A DNA stretch of 64,000 bases from Galerina marginata (lineage: Eukaryota; Basidiomycota; Agaricomycetes; Agaricales; Galerinaceae): positions 2,790,001 to 2,854,000 of the forward strand of contig JAECYW010000005.1 in assembly GCA_023014335.1 (NCBI GenBank). The letters run 5' to 3'. The translations under genes and the position numbers were made by a program. Shown here piece by piece: positions 1 through 11,182 of the stretch; the stretch's first letter is position 1, and the number at the start of each line of letters is the position of its first letter. Under the pieces are notes generated by a model. That model saw only the letters and a program-made list of their open reading frames with translations, searched no databases and was not told the origin of the DNA.

Positions 1-13
1 AGGTTCTGCTTAC

Positions 14-3000
14 ATCGAAAAGGAAGGATCACAATAATCCAGACATAACTCTGCAAATTGGGAATGATATATCCCCACAGCAATGTGCATCTCCCCCGCG
101 CGATCCGGTTTCGTTAGGAACGACAAGAGCGAGGCACGGACTCCATGCAAGGCGAGGAGGGTCTCAGAGATTCGTATTGCGTCCGACTTGGAGGGGGGCG
201 GTGAAGATGGACTTCCAGGTTCTACCTTAACAGAACTCAAAGGAAGTGCAGCCAGAAAGGGCCTGCGGAGGGTAATGGTCTTCCGACCACCTTCGGAAAC
301 TTCTACTTCAAGGATTTGACGATAGATTTGATTGCTAATGTCAACCAACTGTTTCTTGAAGCCATGGCGTTCATCTTTCGACCCCGAAATCTGTATATGG
401 ATGATAAGCAATGTTAGTTGGCTAATGAGAGGCAGGAACACTACCTTGCTGATTTGGTCATGAATCCAGCAGAGGAGGCGTCGAGTTGTGGACCAGATAA
501 GCTCTACATTGAGAACTGGAGCCGTTTCAAGACAAGGTATGTCATAAACGATATTTTTCAAAACGGCCATCAAGCCGAGGACCGGATGGCTATTGGCGTA
601 GTCTTCTTGCGGGTTGATGGTAACGGAGTCTAGGCAGGACCGCAGTAATTCGTCAAGGTATACCAGAGCCTTGCGTTGCCTTCAAAACCAACATCAACAA
701 AAGCGAGTTACTCATACAAGGTGGTGAGGACATACCTGGGAACTTCCAACCAATCTGGACGGAAGGTCAGGCTGACAATCTGGCGCAAGTCTAGAAGTCG
801 GCGAGTGTTCGGGTCTACATAGAACTCTCCAGCTCGATCTGGATTGCACAGGAAGCCGGATAGATGTGGATTCAGTAATATGACGTTTGCGGGATCTTGT
901 CCTGGAAAGTAATAATATCGATTCCAAAAGCCAGTATCCCATCTGTGAATGAACTTTTGGTATTTTATCATCGTGGTTGATATCTCCTTGATATCGACTC
1001 CGAACACAGCTTCGAGTGAGTCAAACAAGACAGGCTTCTTCTCGGTAACGAATCCCGGAAGCTTGTTGAGAAGCGGCAAAAATTCATCGGATAACGAAAG
1101 GGCGGATTTGTAGAAAGCATCGAGCATGCTGCGGTATTTGATATGCAAGTCAATAATGTCCCATGGATCATATTGTTTGTCGGAAGACGATGGAGAGTCG
1201 AGAGTAACCTCTTGTGCCCAATGGGAGTGTTCTGACTGGAAGTTCGCCCGGTTGTGATGATGGTGCTTAGCTGTGTTACCTTCGGAGGAGACAGCCTAAT
1301 GATGCAGGAATTAACGTTAATGATAAAAAGCCAGGGTTGCAATACAGAAAAAAGTTGACTTGCCATTGCAAAGGATGTGACCAAAGAATGAATGGCAGCA
1401 AAAGCATGGTCCCAGATCTTCTCCTCGCTCCTAGCCTTAGCCGGGAAGTCAACAGAGAAATTGTTTAGGTCTTCGATAATGGCCTTCCGATCGCTTGATT
1501 GGCATTGGTCAAGGTGGTAGTTCATATGGTGCTTCAAGTACCCCCATGTTTCACGATGAGGAGGTTTAGAGTCAGTTTTATCCCTTTAACAAGATATTAT
1601 AAATTAGATACACATAAAGCGAGGAAAGAGGAAGGCCTCACTTCCATGGGGAGGAAATCCAGTTCGTCGCTAACTTGAAGGCAGAGTGAGCGACTTGACC
1701 ATGTGCGATGTCTAAGGCCACAATGAATTCTTTTGGACATCGATGTTCGTCCAAGAGGAAATCACGAAACGAAGCGTGATGTAAGCGTAATCCGCGGGTC
1801 TTGTCATATTCGTTACGGAGGTTGAACTCCCGTCTTTCTAGTTTATCTTCCTCTGGATTGGGAAATCTAACGAGGGAGTGCAACCCGCGGAGCGTCATTG
1901 TCACATCCCCTTCATCGACGCCAAGGATTTCTTCATAAACTTCTGGGGGTTGAGGGCAATGCAGGACAAGCAAAACGGCGAGGATGCGGGCAAGAGGGCC
2001 TGGGTATGGGCAGGTATTCAAAATCTGGGTATAAAGTTGGTCGATGTTGGTATATAGGGTACTAGTGGATGAAACTGGTGCAGGTTTGAGAACAATGGCG
2101 AGTTGTTTGACGGGGTGATGTAGTTCGGCGCCAACGAATTTGAGCACTGTCGCTGGATAAATGAACTGGCAAGACGACTTTTCTACTAGCCGGTCAATGT
2201 CGGACTCTGTTGGCCAAGGTGCCTCAGTCCTTGCCCTAACGTACTCGTTGCGCTTTGCGATCGTGTCGAAGCCATCTTTTAGAAATAGTCGGATATCGCG
2301 CTCTGGGTTGTATGATAAAGAATCTAGGGAGATACGATGAGTCCGACAGTCGAGATAATCCTGGCGAAAAGTTTCCTTGAGATGAGCTTCAGGACGGCTG
2401 GTAATGATGAAACGCAATGGAATGTTAGCTTCCGCCAAAGTTTTTGCGATGAGATTTAGGATTTGTCTCTGAATCTCGAAGCCTTGACATTCGTCTAGTC
2501 CGTCTATTATGACGAAGTAAATCTGTGAGCGTGGGAGGGCGAGCTTTCGGAATGGTTCAATGATGAGAGTCTTGAGCTGTTTGCTGATCTCCTTGGTGTC
2601 GAGGGTAGGATCCTTCAGCATTGCGCGGTTGATGTGTTGTCCAAGATCGGGAACATACAAAGCAAGCTGGTAGGCGATCGTTGCGAATAAAAGCCGGCTA
2701 TCTTCTCGTCCAGGCTTTTCTCTTGAGAAAAAAAAAGTTCCCCCGAGCCTTTTGTTGGATGAACGGCATAGTTCTGCAATGGTTTGCATTATCGCAGATT
2801 TACCAGAACCCACAGATCCATAAAGCCATAAGATATCGTCCAAATGGGTGGGGTCTTCTATCCATGCCATGATGCTCGCGAGAATCTTTTTCCGCGTCTC
2901 TGGGTGGCATTTCGGAGGAGGAAAGCGCTCCGAGGCGTCGTGTAGGGCACCCGCTACTATCGACTTGCTCAATGCTCGCAACCCTGGTAAAATTGGGTTC

Positions 3001-3167
3001 TGGTTGTCGACATCGTCACGACTGAAATAACAATACTTACCTTGAAGTTCAGTGTCGTGATTATGGATTTGAATGTAGTTCACATCTCCTGCCGCTTGAG
3101 TGAATGTGCCCCCTTGAATAAGCACTTCCGAGCCAGCGAAGAATCCTTGCTCAACGACTGACGACAT
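14..3167 (-). CDS. NACHT-domain STAND NTPase, 3' end outside window
   Basis: Putative NLR-like signalling ATPase of the large Agaricomycete NACHT family. Start is the ATG at 3165-3167. Exons read 1642-3167, 1364-1583, 736-1295, 445-679 and 14-390, with phases agreeing; the last ends at a GTAAGC donor at 8-13, so the gene continues beyond the edge. The N-terminus has the glycine-rich GGTFTQAAGDVN motif common in agaric NACHT proteins. Walker A is LYGSVGSGKSA (about residue 125) and Walker B FVIIDGLDECQ (about 225), followed by TSRPEAH. LHHASFRDFL closes the NACHT/winged-helix part. The next exons carry two related motifs, FLCNPDRAGEFYVD and FLTKPDRAGEMH. Intron 2 uses a GC donor (GCAAGT). No effector or repeat sensor domain is visible. 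Divergent from the Vps3-like gene. NACHT assignment is secure; function is inferred from the family. Confidence 0.85.
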
Positions 3168-3493
3168 GGGCACCTGTGGGACCGAACGAAAAAGGATCTT
3201 CCTTCGAAGTGAAGATTATATGTACTATGCGCCATTTATTTGAGTCCAGGGCGATGCAAGTTGCTGTGCTGTGTCAGGAAAGGGCCGTCGGCGTCGGCTG
3301 ATGGCAAAGGTCTAAATTCGTCCAACAACTCTCACATAACTTCGTAAATCCTTCGCCCTTGAGTTGGTGGTACAAAGGGCACTGCACTGGCCGACTGCAG
3401 CGTCAACAGCGGCCAAAGTCTTCCACAGCCTTCGGCTTATTGACGCGATTCTGATACTATACTCCTGAACGACGCCGCCCACAACTGGAATTC
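3168..3493. promoter_or_regulatory. Shared promoter interval between two divergent genes
   Basis: 326 bp separate the NACHT start codon from the Vps3-like start codon. It is too short for a missing gene and must hold both 5' UTRs and promoters. No clear TATA box was seen. Inferred from gene layout only. Confidence 0.5.
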
Positions 3494-6414
3494 ATGTCGA
3501 ACGCTATGATGAGACCACCTATATTTCCGCGTTCCGGTGTCCTTGTTCTTGGACCTAATTCTATCCAATCATTAGTCCCTTCAACCGTAATATCACAGCT
3601 GGAGTCATTGCTAGAAAGCCACAGATTAGAGGACGCATATAATCTAGCCGACCAGAGGCGGAAAAAGTTGGAAGAGAGTCTGGAATTTGATGAGGATGAG
3701 GTTCGTCATAGTAGGCATTGTCGTCTTGCTCAGGGCTAACAAACACCCAGGCAGAGGAACTGCGCTATGTATATCAGCGAATTGGGTTCCAATGTTTTAC
3801 AGAAACCTTGTTTGAAGATGCAGGAAAGCATCTATTCAATGGCGAAGTCGACCCAAGACTGTTGATCAGCTATTATCCTGAACTCCGGGGTTCCCTATTC
3901 TCTGAGGATGACGCCATGGATGTGTTCGCCGGCGTTGCAGAACACATGCCCATGGATGGCTCTGTCGACGACATCAGTAAGTTATGCCTTTATTGTTCAT
4001 CCCATTCCCCAAAATCTTTCAACTTCTTTCGAAATACCTTTTCCTTCAATACAGCCCCTCAGCGGCTAAACATCCGTGTTCCCCATTGACAAGTATCCTT
4101 TTCTTCCTTTCTCCCTTCGCACACTACGTTCCTGTATTGGAACTGATATTCAGTTGTGTCGAACTTAGTCAGGAATTACTCGCCTCACTTAGCCCCAAAT
4201 ACCCTGACTGCACCTCCAACGGCCGAGTTGAGGAAAATTCTAGGTATGGCGGCGAAGGAGATGTTGTTAGTGTTCTTGAAGAAGAGTCGGACACGGCGGA
4301 GCGTGGCGAAGGGCAAAGGTGCAGGAAGTTCCGGCGACCCTGTTGACGTTGTAAGTCCCTAGATCCTAGCTTTACAGCGTAATGCTGACGGCAACTTATT
4401 TACAGGCAATCGATACGGTTCTTGTCAAGCTATACGCCGAATTCGAGAAGACAAAGGAACTTTACGCTCTTCTGCAAGAACCTAATGATGTATCTGTGCC
4501 CGAGGTCGAACCAGTTCTGCAAAGTATGGGACAATACAACGCATTATGTGTGCTGTATAAACTACGTGGAGATGATTTAAAGGTCATCGATGTTTTTGCC
4601 AGGTACTCTCTTCCCTTTTCCTCGTTTCTTGTTCTTATTGGCTTCCAACTAGGTTAATCGATGGAGAGTGGACCGACGACGATATCAAAGATCCAGCCTC
4701 TCAAATGTTTAATTTGCTCACTGAGAAGCGTGACAGAATGCTGACTCAACGCTGGGGTGTATGGCTCACAAAGAGGGATCCGGAACGAGGATTAAAGGTA
4801 AACGAAAGCCTTCATAATTTTCTTCGAATTTATGCTAACAATTGTCCCCCTGTCTAGCTTCTGATGCCTCGAGATACTGGTAAACGACGAGAAAGACCAG
4901 AAGAAGACATCGCCTTGCTTGAGCAGATTCAGGAGGCTAATCCCGCTGCTGGATCACAATATCTCGAATACCTGGTATTGCAGCGACGAAGTACAGTGCG
5001 TTTATTGGGCATTTCTATTATCCTTATTGCGCTGACTTGTCGCCTCTAGTCTAGAGAATTACACATAAGATTGGCAATGTCATGTCTAGACCAAGTGCTC
5101 TCCTTCCTGAAAGATGATGCTGTATCAAAACTCTGGAGAGCAAAAGGTGATTATCCTCATAAGACCCTTCCGTTCAGCCGCTTAACGTGCTCAACAGCAT
5201 CATCTTATGCCTCGTCACGAAATGAATCCTCCTTCCTCTCATATTTTGCTTCAACGACGCCGGACTCGGAACACAAACGGGCAAGGCTAAAGACGATCTT
5301 CCTCCTAGCTGGATCTTCGCTATACGACCCCGAGCCCATCCGACAACGGCTACTAGAACGCGAAAAAATCCTGAAGCTTGAGCTGGCCATCATTGATGGG
5401 AAGGTACCGCCTTCGCTCCTACTTTCAAATACTTTGTTTAACAGAATAATTGTTTAGCAAGCAAAGCACCGCTCGGCCCTCCAAATCCTCGTCAACGACC
5501 TCAGCGACTCAACTTCTGCCGAAACCTACTGCACACTCGGCGGCGACATCGTACCACCCAAAGTCGCGCAAACAATAGCCGACGATTGTGGTCTACAAGA
5601 CTGGGTCACAGTTCTTTTCGGCCTGCCCCCTCCCACGAAAGGCGTGAATGGGAAAGCCGCAGGCCCGGCTGCAATGACACGTTTAAAAACTGTGAACGAG
5701 GACTTAAAGAAGGAACTGCTCAAAATCTTATTGGAGGTATATATGGATGTCGAGTAAGCGCCTTTCGCTTCCCGCGAGAGCTGCATTACTGAATTGGATA
5801 AACCCAGACAATCGGATCGTGCCGCGCAGCTGCTGAATGCCCAAGCGATGAATCTCGATGTGCTAGATGTACGTGGAAAATCCCCCCCAAAAAAATAGGT
5901 TGTTGCCTTACCCCCTTTCTCTCTTGCAGGTAATCTCGTTAGTTCCTTCGAAGTGGCCTGTGAACATGATGACCTCCTTCTTGTCGCGATCTTTTCGGCG
6001 GACATTGCATATCCAGCAAGAAGGGAAAATCGTCAAGAACATCAGCGCTGGCCAGAACCTCGAGGTGAGTCCGAGTCGGCGTTGGGGAACCACATCGAAT
6101 TCCGACATCCCCATTCTTCTTGTTTTGGTTTTGGTTTGGTGTCACTTTTTCTGACAATGCATGTTGGTATCTGCCAGGTCAAAGATCGGACCTGGGACGT
6201 TCTCCGAGAGGAAGGTGCCATTATCGAGGAAGAGGCAGAGGAAGATGACGACGACGACACCGAGGAGGAAGGGGGACCTCAGTCATTTGACGAGAAGGTG
6301 GTCCTGGCCGAGCAGGTTGCGATGCATCTGGTGCCTGCTCTGGACGAGGGCGTGGCCAAGGCAGCGCAGAATGGGTCTAGAGAGCATGGCATGGGTGTCG
6401 ATGATCTTAGATGA
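3494..6414 (+). CDS. VPS3: CORVET subunit Vps3 / TGFBRAP1-like, lacking the CNH domain
   Basis: Endosomal tethering factor: CORVET with Rab5 promotes early endosome fusion and vacuolar sorting. Twelve exons (3494-3700, 3751-3976, 4154-4350, 4406-4602, 4653-4797, 4858-4995, 5050-5146, 5198-5403, 5458-5753, 5808-5868, 5930-6064, 6178-6414) sum to 713 codons. Family features are the block EELRYVYQRIGFQCFTETLF with FNGEVDPRLLISYYPEL near residue 80, the Vps39_1-like region, and a C-terminal stretch (LLNAQAMNLDVLDVISLVP then SFLSRSFRRTLHIQQEGKI) resembling the end of TGFBRAP1. The protein starts at GVLVLGPNSIQSLVPS, which looks like the last strand of a CNH propeller, so about 300 N-terminal residues are absent. 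The acidic tail lacks a zinc finger. The 3977-4153 interval may hide one small exon. It could instead be a Vps39 relative, but the C-terminus favours Vps3. Confidence 0.8.
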
Positions 6415-7935
6415 GGTTGACAGATAATGCAATACTTCCGATGGGCTTTGACGGGGGGATTTTGCCCCTCTTTCGAGCTTTGATACGCGAGTTTACTCAG
6501 TCCAAGGCTCTGGTACTAAATAACTGAGATTTTCTCTGCGAGTACTTCTTATCAAGAGATTTGAATGGCTCGCGAGGTACTAGCCCAAACTGAACTTACA
6601 AGGGGAGGGTATTTTGACCAGCAAAATGATTGTTGTCTTTTGTTTGATATCTGGGTATCACCGTTTCTACCACCATCCCTCACAATTTTATCACTTGCGC
6701 TTAATTCTGGCTCACCCAGTTCCAGGAACACATTGTCAGCTATTGTCAGATGCCTTCTTAGGCATTTGTCGGAATCTATCCCATGGACACCTGCGGTGGA
6801 ATTACAGGGATTTACCTCTTAGCCTAATTCGTTATCGACCTCAGTCCGAGTCGGATTAACGTTAACTTCATGTCAACTCTCGACATTGCACATGTGGACC
6901 TCGTTGCAACTGGGTGCTTGATTTTTTAGTTTTTTTCCCACTTCTGGGGTGGTGGTACATCCCGAATCTTTGGCCATACTCTGTCACTCAGGTTGTTGCC
7001 CTTCTCCATGGATGTCGTTGTCGGCGGTGTCTCGTGCTGGTGGTGCGCTATGCCCTTACGCCATAAATGCGTCCTAATCCAGCTGGGTCTTTTGTTCCTC
7101 GGCTCTTTTTTTCGCGTCATCCGCTCAGGGGACACTTCTTGGAATCTCAGCGACCAGCGCTTCGTGGGATGCTTGAAAAGTTCTGCCCCAAGTGGATTGA
7201 CGATCCGCGCTCTGGATTGAACATTCTGATCTTTGGAGGCTACGCTTTCCCCGACGATGTCAATTGATTTTCCGTGTTGCCATACGTTGGCATGCGTTCC
7301 CATTCTCAAGGCCGCCTGGGGAGCAGCAGCAGCAGGCCAACTTCATTGCGGACAATTAAGAATCGGGCCTGTCTTCGTCCTTCGCCTTGACCAGATCGGA
7401 CCGATGCGGAACCATTAGGAGTTTAGGGAGCAGACTTCAAACTTCAAGTCGACGCTGCTTCAATGAATTTATATGATCTGACGCTTCATTTAACCCAATC
7501 TGTGTCGTACCTGTCCCATCGCCTTGGAAGGTACCCTCATAAATACCCAACCTCTTGCGACTCTGGCTTGGAAATTTACAGATGAACTTTTGCGTACCGT
7601 TAATGCGACGCACGTTCTCCTACCTCGCTACATTATCGTGATCGTCGCTTGTTATCGTGGTTGAATCGGACGGCCTTCTGCCCACCCGATCACGGACCCG
7701 TCATCGTAACCTATTAACCGCGTCTGTCATTGCTAGCCTCAATTATTTAACCTGTTTTCTCAGCGATCCTGGCCCTTCTATGTATGAGGTATGAAATACC
7801 CTTTTGATCTGGGGTAGGCGGACATTCCAGTCTCACGAATAAGGTTCGCATACCACCACAATTAAAGTAAGTCACGGAGTCCCAACTGATAGCGAATGCG
7901 AATCACCAGTTTTTTGGGTTACAGACGAACGATTT
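6415..7935. other. Intergenic, no gene supported
   Basis: About 1.5 kb after the Vps3-like gene. Open frames on both strands are short, lack intron-consistent continuation and match no family I know. TATA-like TCATAAATA at about 7540 and a pyrimidine-rich run at 6925-6940 are the only marked signals. Confidence 0.5.
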
Positions 7936-8245
7936 TCACGGTTTACGGCGGGCGAATCCAGCAATCCAGCAAGCCACGAGTTGACAATTATAAATCTTTA
8001 CAATATGTAGTGCGTTTGAGAAAAGACCGAGTCTGCTGGTATTACCCTTATTCCAATAGCGAGGGCCGCTGCGAGGCCCAATATTACAGGGTGTGGTTTT
8101 GAGGTCCAGAGCATGCATTGCTGAATCGTAGAGCAAAGGTCGAAACATCTACATGTACATATCATCCACTTATTCAAATAGTTCTTATACTTGGGACCAT
8201 GTTTTTGCATTTATTTCGATATTTACCTCAGGCAGTCCGAGGGGA
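7936..8245 (-). pseudogene. Broken partial copy of the adjacent MYND gene
   Basis: Homologous to exons 2-3 of the MYND gene at 8360-9196. The end of exon 2 reads NAKTWSQ (gene: KMKTWIQ), is followed by an intron at the same place, and exon 3 opens MFRPLLYDSAMHALDLK (gene: MFRPLLTVSAMHALDIQ). Similarity stops after about 20 residues of exon 3, and the reading frame ends at 7936. There is no finger-encoding exon upstream and a stop lies just before the exon 2 scrap. This is a decayed tandem duplication, not an independent gene. Confidence 0.6.
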
Positions 8246-8359
8246 GAGGATGCACAGAACCTACATTGAAAGTAGATGATGACTGAGAGGAACGTACCTC
8301 AGCATAGATCGGGTCTGTACGAGTCCTCGTAACTCAATCGCAAACATCAAAGTGGATTA

Positions 8360-9196
8360 TCAAACCAGTATGCCCTTATCAATGTGTATTTTAAGTAGCT
8401 TCTTCCAATCAAGCATCCTTGGAGGCAGCTCAGCGGGAGGGCCTTCAATGCCCAACGGAACGACCCTCATCAAACTTATTGCTGGGATTATTATCACAAC
8501 AATTGCAAGCCCAATGTTGTCGTCGTCCTTCTCATGCACAGCCCTCGATTGATCGAGCAGCGACTGGAGGGCCGGTTCAAGTCCCAAGTCCGGCCGACTT
8601 TGCAGAAGGTCTGGTATTGGTATGACCTGCGCGTCGTCCAGTCTGAAGGCATGTGGTATTTGGGTGTCTTTACGCGGTGGGTTTTCGGCGGTGAAATTGG
8701 GCGAGAGCACGAGATGGAGTAGGTGGGTGAAGCAATTTTGTTCCGCGCTTTGGATATCGAGAGCGTGCATCGCCGAGACGGTGAGAAGAGGTCGGAACAT
8801 CTAGATAAATTCCGAGTCAGTGGTGTACATAGCCCATTTGTTGAGGTAATTCACGTACTTGAATCCATGTCTTCATCTTCGCCTCGAGACTTGCCGCAGA
8901 TAGCCCGAGGAGAGCCGTCGCAGAGCGGTCAGCGTCTTCCTTCATATGATCGCGGGTTTCTCTGTTCATCCTACAGGCCAGCTTGTGGTCTTTCCAGTGC
9001 GCCGTTTGGCACTCCCTCGACTGTATAGGCCGTGAGATGGTGTAAATAATAGTTCTCTTAGCGAGACGATGGTAGAACATACGCAGTAATGCGCCCGTTT
9101 GCACTGAGAACACGAGCGAAGAGGTTCCTCCTTGCTGTCTGATTTGAAGCAATTTTGACATTGTTTCAGAGCGTGAGAGCTTTTAGGAAGGGGCAT
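8360..9196 (-). CDS. MYND-type zinc-finger protein
   Basis: Three exons (9083-9196, 8859-9020, 8360-8800; phase 0 junctions) encode 238 aa. The first 54 residues form a complete MYND finger: C13/C16, C29/C32, C38/C42, H50/C54, with exon 1 ending at RAHYC and exon 2 opening SRECQTAHWKDHKLAC. The remainder (TWIQMFRPLLTVSAMHALDI, then HEKDDDNIGLAIVVIIIPAI and DWKKLLK near the end) is the C-terminal region typical of the expanded Agaricomycete MYND family, whose cellular role is unknown. MYND fingers generally bind proline-rich partners. The start is the first ATG upstream of the finger; an ORF ahead of it (9197-9371) has no family support. A degraded copy of exons 2-3 follows at 7936-8245. Confidence 0.8.
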
Positions 9197-9371
9197 AGTG
9201 AGCAATATTTCGAAGGTGCTGCCTGAGGTTGGCTGCGATAGGATGGATGTCGTTGACTAGAGTCACTTGAGACGAAGCACATCTGGTTTCGGCTGCTGAG
9301 TCATTACACAACCACCTCAAACGGTAATTGCGATGTCGCTTGCTTGCTTCTAGATTAGTTCTTCTCTTCAT

Positions 9372-11034
9372 AAGATTATATTCTTCTTAAAGAGAGGAAA
9401 GGTGGGAGTTTTTGAAAATCTGGACCAGTAGTTCTGGTGGCAGGCGGTCTTGCTGGACTCAAGGCCGACTGGTGTTCTCCCATCTAAGGATAGAGAAAGG
9501 ATCAAGGTCTCTCAGCGGTTGCAAACGGTGATGAATCTGATGATGGTGAATGAACAAGATGCGAGATGGGCCGGTCACGAGGCTAACGGTCACCAGTCTA
9601 ACCAAATGGCATCGTTGTATACTCGAGTATTCGTTTTCTTACCCTTTCTTCGTTCTTATCATACTCATTTTCACAGACAGAGAGCGTTCACCCAAAACTG
9701 GCCCAAGAAGAAGGCTCCATCGACTCATAGAATCGTCGGTGCATTATAGTAACCGGGGAGCTGGGATGACGAGGCGGGGAATGCGCTGGTTACAACAGTG
9801 ATTGCTGTGAGGTACGTATGCTGACTTACGCGACTGTTTCTCTCTCTAACCCTCCTCTTTCCCTTACCCAGGACCTATTTGCTGGATGATGGTCATGGAC
9901 GCACGGCCATTCAATCGAGTCAGGCTGGTAAGTCATCTTTTCTACCGTGTTTTCGTGCTTAAGACCCTGCTAATCAACGTTTCGCAGCGTCAGTATGGCA
10001 CATTGGGGCGTGGTCACCCCAAAACGAGTGTTTTCGACGCCGTCTCATACCTACCCTTTGCCATCTCGCAAGAATCTTGAAACCATGACTCAGTCACATG
10101 CCTTCATGATCGTTAGGCCATATTACCGACGCTTCTTCGACAAGATCCTGCAGCTTTGTCAACAAGAGGTGACGAACCAAGATGATTACCAGGCTGGGTA
10201 CTGGGTATGTACGTCTTACCTCTCCCAGTGATTGTTCTATCGCCTAATTCCTCCGCGTTTCTCTCAGTAACAAAGAACGGCCACACCAACTAGGGGACTC
10301 AGTGCGATAGATTATTTCGACGAATTGAATATGTACATGCAAGTCGTACGACATTATCATCTCTCTCACTCGTAGTCCCATTCTGACGACTTCCCAGATT
10401 CTAGCGCCTATTCAAGATCACGCCTCCTCACGGCCGCGATTTACCGCCGCCACCCAAGCCTCTCCACATTAACCTTCTGCCGCCGCCACCTGCGCCTCAT
10501 GTACGACCAGGATTGGATGTATCCGGCTGAGCAAGGACATAGAAGGGTGGATGTAGCCTCAGTCGGATCAACTCCCGGATGCATCCCAAGTACGTGTTGC
10601 CTCATCTGGTAGTTGTTCCATCGCCTGATTTTTTTTTCATTGTGTCCCTCTCAGCAATAAAGGACGGAGAGGAGACTCGTGGTGCGTGATTCTTTGGCAA
10701 ATGCAGAGTTGTGAGTTGCGCAATTGTCATGCCTTGCACTCGTAGTTCCATTCTGATAATTTTCAGACTTTAGCGCCCAAGCTCTTTATGCCATAACCTT
10801 CAAACGTTTAACTTAGGTGGAACTGTATCATTGAATTATATTTCTCCTTTACACCCGCATCAAATTTATACACGGAAGAAGGCATCTTACTGGATTTTAT
10901 CGTACCTAAAAAAGACCTGTGCCAGCAGTGTTAAGCTTTAAGGTTCAAACTGCTTTGGACATTCGGAATTGATTCGTAATGCCCATATGCAGGACTTTCT
11001 GACCGTGCATCCCACACTGCCTACCTGGTGAAGC
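9372..11034. other. Region with possible decayed gene, nothing intact
   Basis: 1.66 kb between the MYND and trifunctional genes. Splice-like signals flank short open stretches: GTAAGT at about 9930, CGCAG at about 9985, GTATGT at about 10205. One stretch around 10085-10200 reads TQSHAFMIVRPYYRRFFDKI. No chain of exons stays open and no family is recognised. It may be a relic or an untranslated transcript. Confidence 0.3.
10212..10790. repeat. Imperfect direct duplication of about 190 bp, two copies
   Basis: Blocks at about 10212-10405 and 10582-10775 share ordered segments: TTGTTCTATCGCCTAATT versus TTGTTCCATCGCCTGATT, TCTCAGTAACAAAG versus TCTCAGCAATAAAG, CACTCGTAGTCCCATTCTGA versus CACTCGTAGTTCCATTCTGA, and AGATTCTAGCGCC versus AGACTTTAGCGCC. 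Copies lie about 370 bp apart and are diverged. Seen by eye; exact ends uncertain. Confidence 0.6.
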
Positions 11035-11165
11035 GAGTACTCTTCAGGGATCTCACTTCCACACACGAACTCTCTTTAGGTATCCCACTTCCACTCACGA
11101 ATACTCTTCAGGTAAGCAGCTCCATCTTCCAGGATCTCATTGCCACTCACGAACCCTCTGTCCAA
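11035..11165. repeat. Short tandem repeats of about 32 bp before the trifunctional gene
   Basis: Units of roughly 30-32 bp recur: GATCTCACTTCCACACACGA, GTATCCCACTTCCACTCACG, GATCTCATTGCCACTCACGA, separated by CTCTTTAG or CTCTTCAG. They end just before the start codon at 11183, so they lie in the 5' UTR or core promoter. Confidence 0.65.
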
Positions 11166-11182
11166 CCACACCATCGAGCAGA

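Noticed and set aside
10930..10970. GGTTCAAAC resembling a tRNA B box
   Set aside because: No A box or cloverleaf could be folded around it.
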